Origin: Pseudomonas sp. NFR16
GTDB taxonomy: Bacteria; Pseudomonadota; Gammaproteobacteria; Pseudomonadales; Pseudomonadaceae
Reading direction: 5' to 3'
Assembly: GCF_900108875.1 (NCBI RefSeq)
Contig: NZ_FNYJ01000003.1
Span: 207,969 to 271,968, forward strand
Length of the DNA stretch: 64,000 nt
Shown: piece by piece, positions 1 to 9,058 of the stretch
Layout of the letters: the number at the start of each line of letters is the position of its first letter
How positions within the stretch are numbered: the stretch's first letter is position 1
Made by a program: the position numbers and the translations under genes
Notes under the pieces: model-generated
Told to the model about the DNA's origin: nothing
The model's database searches: none
The model's input: only the letters and a program-made list of their open reading frames with translations

Positions 1-1324
1 TCTGCAGGCTGCCGCCATGGCCAGGTCGGACCACCGCCATCGCCCCCAAGGCTTTCAAGTCAGCATCGTTTGCCAGGCTGCGGTCGACCATTTCTAGCCG
101 CAGGCGGGTGGTGCAAGCGCCAATGCTCAACAGGTTTTCAGCGCCTCCCAGCGCATTGATGTAGGCGGCTGCCCGGTCGCTTTTAGCCACTCGGGCAGAC
201 GCGCTGGCGACCCGCTCACGGCCCGGCGTTTTCAGGTTGAAGCGCTTGATGCACTGATCGAACACGACGTAGTAAATCAGCGCATACGCCGCACCGACGG
301 GGAACACCAGCCAGCCGTTGGTGGACTTGCCCCAGCCCAGCGCCATGTCGATCGCCCCGCCCGAGAAGGTGAATCCCAGGTGGATATTGAGCAGGTTGGT
401 CAGCGCCATCGACAGCCCGGTGAGCAAGGCGTGCAGCACATAGAGCATGGGCGCCAGGAACATGAACGCGAATTCGATGGGTTCGGTGACGCCGGTCAGC
501 GCGGATGTCAGCGCCATCGACAGCAGTATCCCGCCGATCAGTTTGCGTTGATCGGGCAGCGCATTGCGGTACATCGCCAGACATGCCGCCGGCAGGCCGA
601 AGATCATCATCGGGAACATGCCGGTCATGAACTGCCCGGCGTGGGGATCACCGGCGAAATAGCGCGCCAGATCCCCGGTCACCGCGCGCCCGGTTTCAGG
701 ATCGGTGAAAGTGCCGAACACGAACCACACCAGATTGTTGAGGATGTGATGCAGGCCGGTGACAATCAGAACCCGGTTGAACACTCCGAAGAAAAACGCA
801 CCGACGCTGCCACTCTCCAGCATCAACTGGCCCAGACCATTGATGCCTGCCTGCACCGGCGGCCAGATCAGGCCGAACACCAGTCCCAGCACCACCGCCG
901 AGAGCCCCGTGACAATCGGTACGAAGCGCCTGCCGCCGAAAAACGCCAGGTATTCGGGCAGCGCGATGTCCTTGAAGCGGTTATACATCGCGCCACCCAG
1001 CAGCCCTGCGATGATCCCGGCAAGCATGCCCATGTCGATGTGCGGATCGAGCACCTTCAGCGTCGAGGTCATCACCAGATAACCGATCGCGCCCGCCAGG
1101 CCGGCGGTGCCGTTATTGTCCCTTGCGAAACCAACCGCGATGCCGATGGCGAAGATCAGCGCCAGGTTGCTGAAGATCGCGTTGCCGGCCGAATGGATGA
1201 TCGCGACGTCCAGCAGGTCGGTGTCGCCCAGGCGCAGCAACAGGCCGGCAATCGGCAAAATGGCGATGGGCAGCATCAGAGCGCGGCCCAGCCGTTGCAG
1301 ACCTTCGATGAAGTGTTGATACAC
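1..1324 (-). CDS. nagE: PTS N-acetylglucosamine transporter, IIBC subunit (partial, runs off left edge)
   Basis: Inner-membrane permease of the PTS that imports N-acetylglucosamine and phosphorylates it to GlcNAc-6-P. I translated it from a GTG at 1324, preceded by an AGGAG about ten bases upstream, giving VYQHFIEGLQRLGRALMLPI and then long hydrophobic segments of the EIIC domain. The part nearest the left edge is the EIIB domain: it contains a GACTTRLRL stretch whose Cys is the expected phosphorylation site of glucose-family EIIB domains. At least 441 codons lie in the window and the C-terminus is missing. It follows nagF by about 33 bases, so it is the last visible gene of the nag operon; EIIA is supplied by NagF. 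Family assignment is strong; substrate rests on the nagA/nagR context. Confidence 0.93.
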   Translation of the reverse strand, partial: MYQHFIEGLQRLGRALMLPIAILPIAGLLLRLGDTDLLDVAIIHSAGNAIFSNLALIFAIGIAVGFARDNNGTAGLAGAIGYLVMTSTLKVLDPHIDMGMLAGIIAGLLGGAMYNRFKDIALPEYLAFFGGRRFVPIVTGLSAVVLGLVFGLIWPPVQAGINGLGQLMLESGSVGAFFFGVFNRVLIVTGLHHILNNLVWFVFGTFTDPETGRAVTGDLARYFAGDPHAGQFMTGMFPMMIFGLPAACLAMYRNALPDQRKLIGGILLSMALTSALTGVTEPIEFAFMFLAPMLYVLHALLTGLSMALTNLLNIHLGFTFSGGAIDMALGWGKSTNGWLVFPVGAAYALIYYVVFDQCIKRFNLKTPGRERVASASARVAKSDRAAAYINALGGAENLLSIGACTTRLRLEMVDRSLANDADLKALGAMAVVRPGHGGSLQ

Positions 1325-1357
1325 GGCGTCTCTCCTTGAGGTTCTCGTTCTTGTTAT

Positions 1358-3892
1358 TCAGGCGATGTTTTTCTGCGCCACGACTTGGGTCTGGAAGGTG
1401 CGGCAGGCTTCACGCACTGCTTCGGCGCCGCTCAGGTTCAGCACGTGGTGGGCCAGCGTCTGGCAATGGCGAGTGTCGAGTTCGCGCACCTGCGCCTTGA
1501 TCTGCGCGACGTTTGGCGGACTCACCGACAGTTCGCGCACGCCGAGGCCAATCAGCACGGCCGTGGCCAGCGGGTCCGACGCCAGTGCGCCGCATACGCC
1601 GACCCAGCGACCTTTGCCGTGGGCGGCGTCGCACGTCATGGCGATCAGTCGCAGCAGGGCGGGATGCAGTGCATCGACCCGGGCTGCCAGGCCGGCGTGG
1701 TCCCGGTCCATCGCCAGCGTGTACTGCGACAGGTCGTTGGTGCCGATCGAGAGGAAATCCGCGTGTTCGGCCAGTTGTTCGGCCATCAGCGCCGCCGAGG
1801 GCACTTCGATCATCACGCCCAGTTGCGGGCGCTCCGTCAGGCCCAGCGCCTGAGCCAGTTCATCGATACGCCCGCGCACCGCCAGCAGCTCGCTGACCTC
1901 GGTAATCATCGGCAGCAGAATGCGGCAGCGCGCCAGCGGCGTGACCCGCAGTAAGGCACGCAGCTGTTGATCGAGCAGTTCAGGCCGCGCCTGGCCCAGG
2001 CGGATACCGCGCAGCCCCAGCACCGGATTGGCCTCGGCTGGCAGCGGCAGATACTCGAGCTGCTTGTCGCCGCCGACGTCAATGGTGCGGATGATCACCG
2101 GCTTTGCGTCCATCGCATCGAGAACGGCTTGATAGGCCGCCCGTTGTTCGTCCTCGGTAGGGGCGGTGCTGCGGTCGACAAAGAGGAATTCGGTGCGCAA
2201 CAAGCCGACGCCGTCGGCGCCATTGAGCTGGGCGTTTTCGGCGTCGGCGCGGGAGGCGACGTTCGCGGCGATGTCGATATTCACCCCATCCTGCGTCAGC
2301 GCAGGCAAGTGCGCATGTTGCTGCTGACGCTGGCGCTGCTCGAAGCGCTGACTGCGAAGGCCCTGAATTCCGCGCAGGCGCGCCTCATCGGGACTGATTT
2401 CAAGACGACCATTGTCAGCATCGAGCACGACTTCCTGCCCGATGGCCACGTCCAGCAGCGTCGCGCCCAGCGCCACCACACACGGCAAGCCCTGGCCGCG
2501 GGCAAGAATGGCGACGTGGGATGTCGCGCCGCCATCGGCCATGCAAATTCCGCCGACGCCGCATTCGGCCAGCATCAGCAAGTCCGAGGGTGTGAGTTCC
2601 CGGGCAACGACGATGGCGCCCGGCGGCACTTCGACGTCACGGGCGTCGCCCAGCAAGCTCAGAAGCATGCGTTGACGCAGGTCGCGCAGGTCGTTGGCTC
2701 GCTCGGCGAGCAGCGGATTATCGAGGTTTTCCAGCACCGCGCATTGCCTGAGCACCGCCTCGCTCCATGCATGGCCGGCGCTGTGACCCTGGTCGATGGC
2801 ATCGTGGGCAATGCCGAGCAAGGCCGGGTCTTCGAGCATCGCCAGATGAGTGGCGAAGATAGCGCTCTGCTCATGATTCTGGTGGTCGAGGGACCCGCTG
2901 ATATCGGCGCGCACCTGTGCCAACGCCTCGGTGAAGATTTGCCGTTGTTCGTCGGGACGATGGCCACCGGGATCGTCGCCCAGTTCGATCGTGTCGAGGC
3001 GAAACAGCGGGCCGCTTGCCAAGCCCGGAGACGCGGTGACGCCGATCATGACGCCGGGCTCGCGTTCGGCATGCTCAGTGCGCGGCAGATCGGCTGTGAC
3101 CGGTGTCGAAAGCTTTTCATCGGGCGAGGGCGTCGACAGCGCTTTGAGCAGCGCCTGCAGCGCGACTTCGCTGTCGTGGCCCAGGCACACCACTTCCACC
3201 TCATCCTGCTCGGCGATGCCAAGCCCCATCAGGCCTGTCACGCTGTCGGTGGAAGCGCTGGCCCCGGCGAAGTGCAGTTCGACATGGCTGGAAAACTGCC
3301 GCGCGGTCTGGCGCACCAGTGCGGCCGGGCGTGCGTGCAGTCCGCCAGTGTGAGCGACACGAATGCTGCCTCGCACCTGTCTGGCCCGAATATCAGATGA
3401 AGGGCTGTCTTGCTCTTGCCGGGCCACTGGGGTCATGGTCAGCAACGGCTCGCCGACATTGATCGAACCCGAGGTGCGGGCCAGGCTCAGCGTGAACCGG
3501 TCGCTGTTGAGCAGGATCAGCGGACTGATCAGGGTGCGACTGTGGCGCGCCACATAATCCAGATCGATGCGCAGCAATGGCTGCCCTTCAGTCACGCGCT
3601 GGCCTTCCTTGACCAGTGCCTGAAAGCCTTCACCCTCCAGTTCGACGCTGTCGATACCGACGTGCAACAGCCATTCGCTGCCGTTGTCGGCGCGCAGATT
3701 GATGGCATGGCGGGTGCGCGCAACGTTGATGATCACGCCTGCACACGGGGCATGCAGCACGTCGTCCAGAGGGTCGATGGCCACGCCATCGCCCATCGCG
3801 CCGTTGGCGAACACGGGGTCCGGAATCTGTGTCAGCGTGATCACGGCACCACTGAACGGGGCACTGAGCGTCATTTGTTTATTGTTGTGCAT
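1358..3892 (-). CDS. nagF: PTS EIIA-HPr-EI fusion protein for N-acetylglucosamine
   Basis: An 844-residue cytoplasmic phosphotransfer protein that carries phosphate from PEP to the NagE permease. Three PTS modules are fused. An EIIA of the glucose family occupies about residues 5-155, with active-site His77 in LLHVGID and a supporting His62. An HPr lies at about 172-255, with His186 in GLHARPAA. An EI lies at about 280-835, with phospho-His459 in GGATSHVAILARG and the PEP-binding C-terminal barrel (GVMIEVPSAAL, GTNDLSQYTLA). A single polypeptide therefore supplies every soluble PTS step. The ATG at 3892 has AGGA eight bases upstream. It lies 42 bases after the nagB-II stop and 33 bases before nagE. 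Confidence 0.95.
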   Translation of the reverse strand: MHNNKQMTLSAPFSGAVITLTQIPDPVFANGAMGDGVAIDPLDDVLHAPCAGVIINVARTRHAINLRADNGSEWLLHVGIDSVELEGEGFQALVKEGQRVTEGQPLLRIDLDYVARHSRTLISPLILLNSDRFTLSLARTSGSINVGEPLLTMTPVARQEQDSPSSDIRARQVRGSIRVAHTGGLHARPAALVRQTARQFSSHVELHFAGASASTDSVTGLMGLGIAEQDEVEVVCLGHDSEVALQALLKALSTPSPDEKLSTPVTADLPRTEHAEREPGVMIGVTASPGLASGPLFRLDTIELGDDPGGHRPDEQRQIFTEALAQVRADISGSLDHQNHEQSAIFATHLAMLEDPALLGIAHDAIDQGHSAGHAWSEAVLRQCAVLENLDNPLLAERANDLRDLRQRMLLSLLGDARDVEVPPGAIVVARELTPSDLLMLAECGVGGICMADGGATSHVAILARGQGLPCVVALGATLLDVAIGQEVVLDADNGRLEISPDEARLRGIQGLRSQRFEQRQRQQQHAHLPALTQDGVNIDIAANVASRADAENAQLNGADGVGLLRTEFLFVDRSTAPTEDEQRAAYQAVLDAMDAKPVIIRTIDVGGDKQLEYLPLPAEANPVLGLRGIRLGQARPELLDQQLRALLRVTPLARCRILLPMITEVSELLAVRGRIDELAQALGLTERPQLGVMIEVPSAALMAEQLAEHADFLSIGTNDLSQYTLAMDRDHAGLAARVDALHPALLRLIAMTCDAAHGKGRWVGVCGALASDPLATAVLIGLGVRELSVSPPNVAQIKAQVRELDTRHCQTLAHHVLNLSGAEAVREACRTFQTQVVAQKNIA

Positions 3893-3934
3893 GACATCGT
3901 CCTGGTTGGCGTCCGCAACAGCGGCTCGGATTTT

Positions 3935-4957
3935 TTAACGGGTTCGTGTGACCTTGCTCAGGTGCCTGGGCTGGTCGGGGTCCAGCCCACGGGCTTCGGC
4001 CAGACGCGCGGCCATGACGTAGAAAGTCTGGATGGCGAGGATCGGGTCGAGGGCCGGGTGGTCGGCGCAGCTGAGTGTCAGGTCGCGGGACGGGATGTCC
4101 TCAGGCGCAGCCAGCAAGACCCGCGCGCCGCGCTTGCGCATGTCATCGGCAAGCTCCAGCAGGCCACTTTGCTCGGCGCCGCGCAGGGCGAAGATCAGCA
4201 GGGGGTATTGCGCGTCGATCAGCGCCATCGGACCGTGGCGCACCTCGGCGCTGCTGAACGCCTCGGCCTGGATGCCCGAGGTTTCCTTGAATTTCAGCGC
4301 CGCTTCCTGGGCGATGGAAAAACCGACCCCGCGACCGATGACCATGAGCCGCTGACAGTCCCGCAGGGCATCGACGGCCGAAGACCAATCCTGCCGAGCG
4401 GCGTCGTCCAGTCGTCCTGCAAGGCTTTGACCGGCCTGCAGCAGTGATGCGTCCTGCTGCCAATGAGCAACCAGCCGCGCACTGGCGCTGAGGGTCGCGA
4501 TGAAGCTTTTGGTGGCTGCCACGCTGATTTCCGGCCCGGCGCTGAGGGGCAACACGTATTCGCAGGCGTGCTCGAGGGGCGAGTCTTCGACGTTGACCAT
4601 CGCGATGCTCAGGGCCCCGCGGGCGCGCAAACCCTGCAGCGTGCCGACCAGGTCCGGACTTTGCCCTGACTGCGAAAACGCGATGGCCGGCTGGCCGCTG
4701 ACCTTCATCGGCGCATCGTGCAGCGTCACCACCGACATCGGCAGCGACGCCACGGGCACGCCGGTCAGTTGCATCGTCAGGTAAGCGAAATAGCTGGCGG
4801 CATGATCCGAGCTGCCCCGTGCGACTGAGAGAATCACCTTCGGATCGATCTGTCGCAAGCGGCCCGCCACGTCGACAAGGCGTGGTTCCAGCACTTCCAG
4901 CTGTCGCTGCACGACCTGTGCGGACGCCAGCGCTTCTTCAAGCATTTTCGAGTTCAA
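3935..4957 (-). CDS. nagB-II: SIS-domain glucosamine-6-phosphate deaminase, NagB-II type
   Basis: Two tandem SIS sugar-isomerase domains (about 340 residues) of the AgaS/GlmS-isomerase type, not the classical NagB fold. The likely reaction is GlcN-6-P to fructose-6-P plus ammonia, downstream of NagA. Typical SIS signatures are visible: SVARGSSDHAASYFAYL and SQSGQSPDLV in the N-terminal domain, and VIGRGVGFSIAQEAALKFKE in the C-terminal domain. The start is ambiguous. The open frame extends to a TTG at 4972, but the GGAG inside the nagA 3' end is well placed for the TTG at 4957 (protein LNSKMLEEAL). An ATG at 4945 overlaps the nagA stop as ATGCTTGA. I chose 4957. The overlap with nagA implies translational coupling. 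Confidence 0.85.
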   Translation of the reverse strand: MNSKMLEEALASAQVVQRQLEVLEPRLVDVAGRLRQIDPKVILSVARGSSDHAASYFAYLTMQLTGVPVASLPMSVVTLHDAPMKVSGQPAIAFSQSGQSPDLVGTLQGLRARGALSIAMVNVEDSPLEHACEYVLPLSAGPEISVAATKSFIATLSASARLVAHWQQDASLLQAGQSLAGRLDDAARQDWSSAVDALRDCQRLMVIGRGVGFSIAQEAALKFKETSGIQAEAFSSAEVRHGPMALIDAQYPLLIFALRGAEQSGLLELADDMRKRGARVLLAAPEDIPSRDLTLSCADHPALDPILAIQTFYVMAARLAEARGLDPDQPRHLSKVTRTR

Positions 4958-6044
4958 TGGTTTCTCCTTCAACCATAACGCCAGTCAGTTTCAGATCACG
5001 ATCCAGGCACACCACGTCGGCCCAGCTTCCGGTCTGCAGACGACCGCGATCCTCGATACCCAGATACTCCGCAGGAAATTGCGACAGTCGCTGTGAGGCT
5101 TCCGCCAGCGGCACGCCGATCTTCACCAGATTGCGCAGCGCCTGATCCATCGTCAGCGTGCTGCCTGCAAGGGTGCCGTCCGCCAGACGCACACCGCCCA
5201 GGCATTTGGTCACCGTGTGGCTGCCCAGTTTGTATTCCCCGTCCGGCATGCCGGTGGCGGCCGTGGAATCGGTCACGCAGTACAGGCACGGGATCGCCCT
5301 CAGCGCGACACGGATGGCGCCGGGGTGCACGTGGAGCAAGTCGGGGATCAGTTCGGCATAGCGCGCGTGAGCCAGCGCGGCACCGACGATGCCGGGCTCG
5401 CGGTGATGCAGCGCACTCATGGCGTTGTACAGATGAGTGAAACTGCTCGCGCCGGCTTCGAGGGCTTTCACGCCTTCTTCGTAGCTGCCCAGCGAATGCC
5501 CGATCTGCAGCCTCACGCCTCGCGCCGCCAGGGCGCTGATCAACTCGACATGCCCGGCAATTTCCGGCGCGATGGTGATCACCTTGATGGGCGCCAGGCG
5601 CAGGTAATCCTCCACTTCGCCCAGCAATGCCGCGTGGGCATGATTGGGTTGCGCGCCGAGTTTTCCAGGATTGATGTAAGGCCCTTCCAGATGCACGCCC
5701 AAAACCCGGGCAGTGGCTGACGGTCGACGCTCGCAATATTCACCTAACTGACCCAGGATCTGACTGATCTCGGCGGCAGGCGCTGTCATCGTCGTCGCCA
5801 GCATCGACGTGGTGCCAAAGCGCAAGTGGGTGCGTGCGATAGTGGCGAAGCCTTCTGCGCCCTCCATGATGTCGCTGCCGCCGCCACCGTGAACGTGAAG
5901 GTCGATGAAGCCGGGAAGCAAATACGGCAGGTCGTTGTCCGCCGGATCACAGGAAATGCCCTGGATGCTCGACACCCGGCCGTTGCGGTGATGCAACTGG
6001 CCGCAAATCCAGCCGTCGGGTGTGAGGATGTTGAAGTCGGACAT
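4938..6044 (-). CDS. nagA: N-acetylglucosamine-6-phosphate deacetylase
   Basis: A 368-residue amidohydrolase that converts GlcNAc-6-P to GlcN-6-P and acetate, the first cytoplasmic step after PTS import. It shows the TIM-barrel metal-site motif GFIDLHVHGGGGSDIMEG near residue 50 and the NagA-specific HLEGPYINPGKLGAQP near residue 120. Further motifs are IGHSLGSYEEG, THLYNAMSALHHREPG and VTDSTAATGMPDG, which carries the catalytic Asp region. Length is normal for bacterial NagA. It is the second gene of the operon, lying 44 bases after nagR and overlapping the start region of the downstream SIS gene. Confidence 0.95.
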   Translation of the reverse strand: MSDFNILTPDGWICGQLHHRNGRVSSIQGISCDPADNDLPYLLPGFIDLHVHGGGGSDIMEGAEGFATIARTHLRFGTTSMLATTMTAPAAEISQILGQLGEYCERRPSATARVLGVHLEGPYINPGKLGAQPNHAHAALLGEVEDYLRLAPIKVITIAPEIAGHVELISALAARGVRLQIGHSLGSYEEGVKALEAGASSFTHLYNAMSALHHREPGIVGAALAHARYAELIPDLLHVHPGAIRVALRAIPCLYCVTDSTAATGMPDGEYKLGSHTVTKCLGGVRLADGTLAGSTLTMDQALRNLVKIGVPLAEASQRLSQFPAEYLGIEDRGRLQTGSWADVVCLDRDLKLTGVMVEGETIELENA

Positions 6045-6088
6045 GATTGCTCCGTTAAGGCATTGTTTGCGCTGTACGGCGCGACGTT

Positions 6089-6820
6089 TTACCGACGCAG
6101 CTCGGCGACGAAGTCGTAGTAGTCGTCGCGGCAGTAGGTGTCGGTCAATTCAATGGGCGTGTTGTCGGCCAGGTAACCGATCCGGGTCATCAGCAGCATG
6201 GCCGTACCGGTGTCGATACCGACCCGCGCGGCCATGTCCGCAGACGCGTTGATTGCGCGAATGTGCTGTAGCGCGCGCACGACCGGGCGGCCGATCGCTT
6301 CCAGATGCGCATAGAGTGAATCGCCGATGGCTTCGGGATCCGGCAGCAGGGCGGCGGGCAGGGCGCTGAATTCGACGGCCATGACGATGCCATCGGCTTT
6401 GCGCAGGCGTTTGAGCCGCGCAACCTTTTCGGTCGGAGAGAGGCTGAGCCGGATCAGTTCTTCGTGCGTGGGCAGGGCGATTTCACGCTCCAGCCATTGA
6501 GAACTGGGTGTGAAACCCTTGAGCCGGAGCATTTCGCTGAAGCTGGACAGACGCGACAGCGGTTGCTCGAGGCGCGGCGTGATGAACGTTCCCGAGCCCT
6601 GGCTGCGTCGAATCAGGCCCTGTTCCAGCAGGATTTCCAGCGCCTTGCGGGCGGTCACCCGCGAGATGTTCAGCGTCTCGCTCAGGCTGCGTTCGGAGGG
6701 CAGCGCCTGTTCGGCCTTCCATTGTCCGGCATGAATAGCCGCTTCCAGATTGCGCGCCAGCTGCAGATAGAGCGGCGTCGGCAGGCTGTCGTCGGGGCGC
6801 AGGGTAAGAATCGAATGCAT
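6089..6820 (-). CDS. nagR: GntR/HutC-family repressor of the nag operon
   Basis: About 243 residues, with an N-terminal GntR winged helix (PLYLQLARNLEAAIHAGQW, LPSERSLSETLNISRVTARK, QGSGTFI) and a C-terminal UTRA effector domain ending in DTYCRDDYYDFVAELRR. This is the HutC/NagR subfamily that senses phosphorylated amino sugars. The open frame can be extended to 6883, but that would place the start inside the promoter spacer described at 6865-6905. The ATG at 6820 (MHSILTLRPDDSLPTPLYLQ) is therefore chosen. It is the first gene of its own operon, so autoregulation is expected. The exact effector (GlcNAc-6-P or GlcN-6-P) cannot be read from sequence. Confidence 0.9.
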   Translation of the reverse strand: MHSILTLRPDDSLPTPLYLQLARNLEAAIHAGQWKAEQALPSERSLSETLNISRVTARKALEILLEQGLIRRSQGSGTFITPRLEQPLSRLSSFSEMLRLKGFTPSSQWLEREIALPTHEELIRLSLSPTEKVARLKRLRKADGIVMAVEFSALPAALLPDPEAIGDSLYAHLEAIGRPVVRALQHIRAINASADMAARVGIDTGTAMLLMTRIGYLADNTPIELTDTYCRDDYYDFVAELRR

Positions 6821-6864
6821 GTCGGTTCCGAAGGCGTTGATATTGTGTTCGGAGAATGCAGTCG

Positions 6865-6905
6865 AAAGTAATACCACTTGCATACCACGTCAATGACAGT
6901 GGTAT
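6865..6905 (-). promoter_or_regulatory. Predicted nag operon promoter with embedded NagR half-sites
   Basis: On the minus strand a -35 box TTGACG (6893-6888), a 17-base spacer and a -10 box TACTTT (6870-6865) precede nagR by about 40 bases. The hexamer TGGTAT occurs twice in direct orientation in or at the edge of the spacer (plus-strand ATACCA at 6871-6876 and 6882-6887). It occurs once inverted at 6900-6905 (plus-strand TGGTAT), upstream of the -35 box. TGGTAT/ATACCA halves resemble operators of HutC-type NagR proteins. The repeats are seen directly; binding is inferred. Confidence 0.6.
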
Positions 6906-7049
6906 CGGGTACAGACCTTTTTGGTCACAGGCTGGTGACAATTGGACAAACTGAGACGCCGCAGGACGTTCACTCTCCGGTGAATGGGCAGCAGGGCGGA
7001 ACTGAAGAACGGGACTAGAAGCGCTGTGCGTCGAGTGGTATCAAAGTGG

Positions 7050-7613
7050 CTACGGTCGGATCTCGATCATCGTGCCGTCTTTGACCAGGTCCCAGACTTC
7101 ACGGATGTCGCTGTTCTTCATGGCGATGCAGCCGTTGGTCCAGTCAAGGGTCTGGAAGTACCACTCCGGGTAGTTCTCATCGACCGGCGTGCCGTGAATC
7201 ATGATCATGCTGCCGGGGTTCACGCCTTCGCGGCGGGCGCGTGCGGAATCGGAGATGTTGGGGTAGGAAATGTGCAGCGACAGGTTGTACGCATCGCTGG
7301 TCTTGCGGTAATCCAGCCAGTAGAAACCTTCAGGCGTGCGTTGATCGCCTTCCTGAAGCTTGGGCCCTTTGGGCGATTTACCCAGCGAGATCCGGTACGT
7401 CTTCAGCGCTTCGCCCTGGCTCATCAACTGCAACTGGTGCGCGGATTTCAGTACGAGGATTTTGTCGATGGTGCGGTGGGAGATGTCTTGCGTGTCGACG
7501 ACCTTGCCGTCGACGAACTTCTGCTCGCTCCCTTTTGGCACGATGGTCTGGGTGAACGCAGCCTGCGACAGCGGAACGAACGACAGACATAGAACGGCAA
7601 GCAACCAACGCAT
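7050..7613 (-). CDS. Periplasmic L,D-transpeptidase (YkuD domain)
   Basis: A 187-residue protein with a Sec signal peptide (MRWLLAVLCLSFVPLSQAAF) followed by a YkuD catalytic domain. The catalytic motif is visible as MIHGTPVD followed by DWTNGCIAMKNSDIREVW, giving the expected His and nucleophilic Cys. Proteins of this family crosslink peptidoglycan stem peptides or attach or remove envelope proteins; the short YafK-like architecture without LysM or PG-binding domains does not distinguish these roles. It is followed at its 3' end by the start region of the nag operon, on the same strand but about 145 bases away, so it is probably a separate unit. Confidence 0.88.
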   Translation of the reverse strand: MRWLLAVLCLSFVPLSQAAFTQTIVPKGSEQKFVDGKVVDTQDISHRTIDKILVLKSAHQLQLMSQGEALKTYRISLGKSPKGPKLQEGDQRTPEGFYWLDYRKTSDAYNLSLHISYPNISDSARARREGVNPGSMIMIHGTPVDENYPEWYFQTLDWTNGCIAMKNSDIREVWDLVKDGTMIEIRP

Positions 7614-7663
7614 TTACACGATATCCCTGAAGCCCGCGCCAGGCAGCGCGCGTCATCATCTGA

Positions 7664-8215
7664 TCAAGTGGTTTTAAGAGGGGACGAGACAGAAAGGCAA
7701 TCGGTATGCACCGGGAATTCTTGATGCCGCCGGTCGCGAAAGAAGCATTCTAGGGTACGTCTGACCGTGTGGAAAGCCAGTTCTGACCACGGCACGTCAG
7801 CCTCATCGAACAACTGCACCTCAAGGCTCTCGACGCCTGCGGCGAAATCCGCGCTGGCCATGTTGGCGCGATAGAAAATGTGCACCTGACTGATGTGCGG
7901 CACGTCGATCATCGTGTACAGATGCAGGTCTTCGAGCACAGCGCAGGCTTCTTCGACCGTCTCACGGCGCGCGGCCTGCTCGACGCTTTCGCCGTTCTCC
8001 ATGAAACCCGCCGGCAGCGTCCAGTAACCGAGGCGCGGCTCGATGGCGCGGCGACACAGCAATACCTTGCCGTCCCACACCGGCAATACGCCGGCGACGA
8101 TGTTGGGGTTCTGGTAATGAATGGTGTGGCAGCGTTCGCACACGTAACGCAGGCGGCTGTCGCCCTCGGGAATGCGCTGGATGACCTTTTCGCCGCACTG
8201 GCTGCAGAATTTCAT
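7664..8215 (-). CDS. NUDIX hydrolase with N-terminal zinc ribbon
   Basis: A 183-residue protein. A zinc-ribbon-like segment at residues 4-32 has two CxxC pairs (CSQC and CERC). It is followed by a NUDIX domain with the box GFMENGESVEQAARRETVEEACA at about 91-113, which matches the GX5EX7REUXEEXGU pattern except at the final Gly (Ala here). This arrangement is common in the NudC-like/ADP-ribose or NADH pyrophosphatase branch, but the protein is shorter than NudC (about 260) and the substrate is unknown. It is transcribed divergently from another NUDIX gene at 8375, with a 159-base shared upstream region. Confidence 0.85.
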   Translation of the reverse strand: MKFCSQCGEKVIQRIPEGDSRLRYVCERCHTIHYQNPNIVAGVLPVWDGKVLLCRRAIEPRLGYWTLPAGFMENGESVEQAARRETVEEACAVLEDLHLYTMIDVPHISQVHIFYRANMASADFAAGVESLEVQLFDEADVPWSELAFHTVRRTLECFFRDRRHQEFPVHTDCLSVSSPLKTT

Positions 8216-8374
8216 GATCGGATCGGGTTCCTGAAGTCAGCGGCTATCTTGAAGTGTCGCGCGGGTGGACGGCAAGCGGCGCATGCTTGCGGGTGGTCTT
8301 CTTGTCCGACAAAGGGTTGGGCCGCTCGCCGCTTTGGTGCATCATGCCTTGAAGGCAACAGATCGAGACTTCCC

Positions 8375-8986
8375 ATGCTGGACGAGCTACTTCGCCGTAT
8401 AAGCAGCCACACGCCGGGCACTCTGGAAACGGACGCACGCTTCCCCGAGGCAGCGGTGCTCTTGCCCATCACCCGCAGCGAAGACCCGGAACTGGTCCTG
8501 ACACTGCGCGCCAGCGGCCTGTCGACCCACGGCGGTGAAGTGGCGTTTCCAGGCGGGCGGCGCGATCCGGAAGACCCTGATCTGGTGTTCACCGCGCTGC
8601 GTGAAGCCGAAGAGGAGATTGGTCTGCCGCCCGGCCTGGTCGAAGTGGTCGGTCCGCTGAGCCCGCTGATTTCCAAGCACCGCATCAAGGTCACGCCCTA
8701 TGTCGGCGTCATTCCCGATTTTGTCGAATACCGACCCAATGACGGCGAGATCGCCGCTGTTTTCAGTGTTCCACTGGCATTCTTTCGTGAGGACGCCCGT
8801 GAACACACCCATCGCATCGATTATCAGGGGCGCAGTTGGTACGTGCCGAGCTACCGCTTTGGCGAGTACAAGATCTGGGGACTGACAGCGATCATGATCG
8901 TGGAACTGATGAACGTGCTGTTCGACACCAATATCAGCCTGAACGAGCCGCCCAAGCGATCGATCATTCAAACCCTGAAGTCCTGA
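8375..8986 (+). CDS. NUDIX hydrolase, CoA pyrophosphatase type
   Basis: A 203-residue cytoplasmic enzyme of the YeaB/NudL family that hydrolyses CoA to 3',5'-ADP and phosphopantetheine. The CoA-specific UPF0035 segment is visible as LTLRASGLSTHGGEVAFPGG, followed directly by the NUDIX box GGRRDPEDPDLVFTALREAE and EEIGL. The start is the ATG at 8375 (MLDELLRRISSHTPG); the open frame runs further upstream but has no matching conserved sequence there. It lies 72 bases upstream of the carbonic anhydrase-like gene and may be co-transcribed with it. Confidence 0.9.
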   Translation: MLDELLRRISSHTPGTLETDARFPEAAVLLPITRSEDPELVLTLRASGLSTHGGEVAFPGGRRDPEDPDLVFTALREAEEEIGLPPGLVEVVGPLSPLISKHRIKVTPYVGVIPDFVEYRPNDGEIAAVFSVPLAFFREDAREHTHRIDYQGRSWYVPSYRFGEYKIWGLTAIMIVELMNVLFDTNISLNEPPKRSIIQTLKS

Positions 8987-9058
8987 CCGATGCTGACATC
9001 CCGGTGTGCGCATCGCGCCTGACCCACGGCCGCAGAGCCGAGCCATGAGGAAAATAAT

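Noticed and set aside
380..1339. A 319-residue open frame on the plus strand opposite nagE
   Set aside because: Its composition (Gln/His/Arg-rich) is that of an antisense frame of a GC-rich gene, and the minus strand encodes a recognisable PTS permease. The same applies to the long antisense frames opposite nagF, purT, ffh, hom, thrC, wspA and lysS.
4075..4257. Short Arg-rich frames inside nagB-II and similar ones throughout
   Set aside because: Shadow frames of high-GC coding sequence without start signals.
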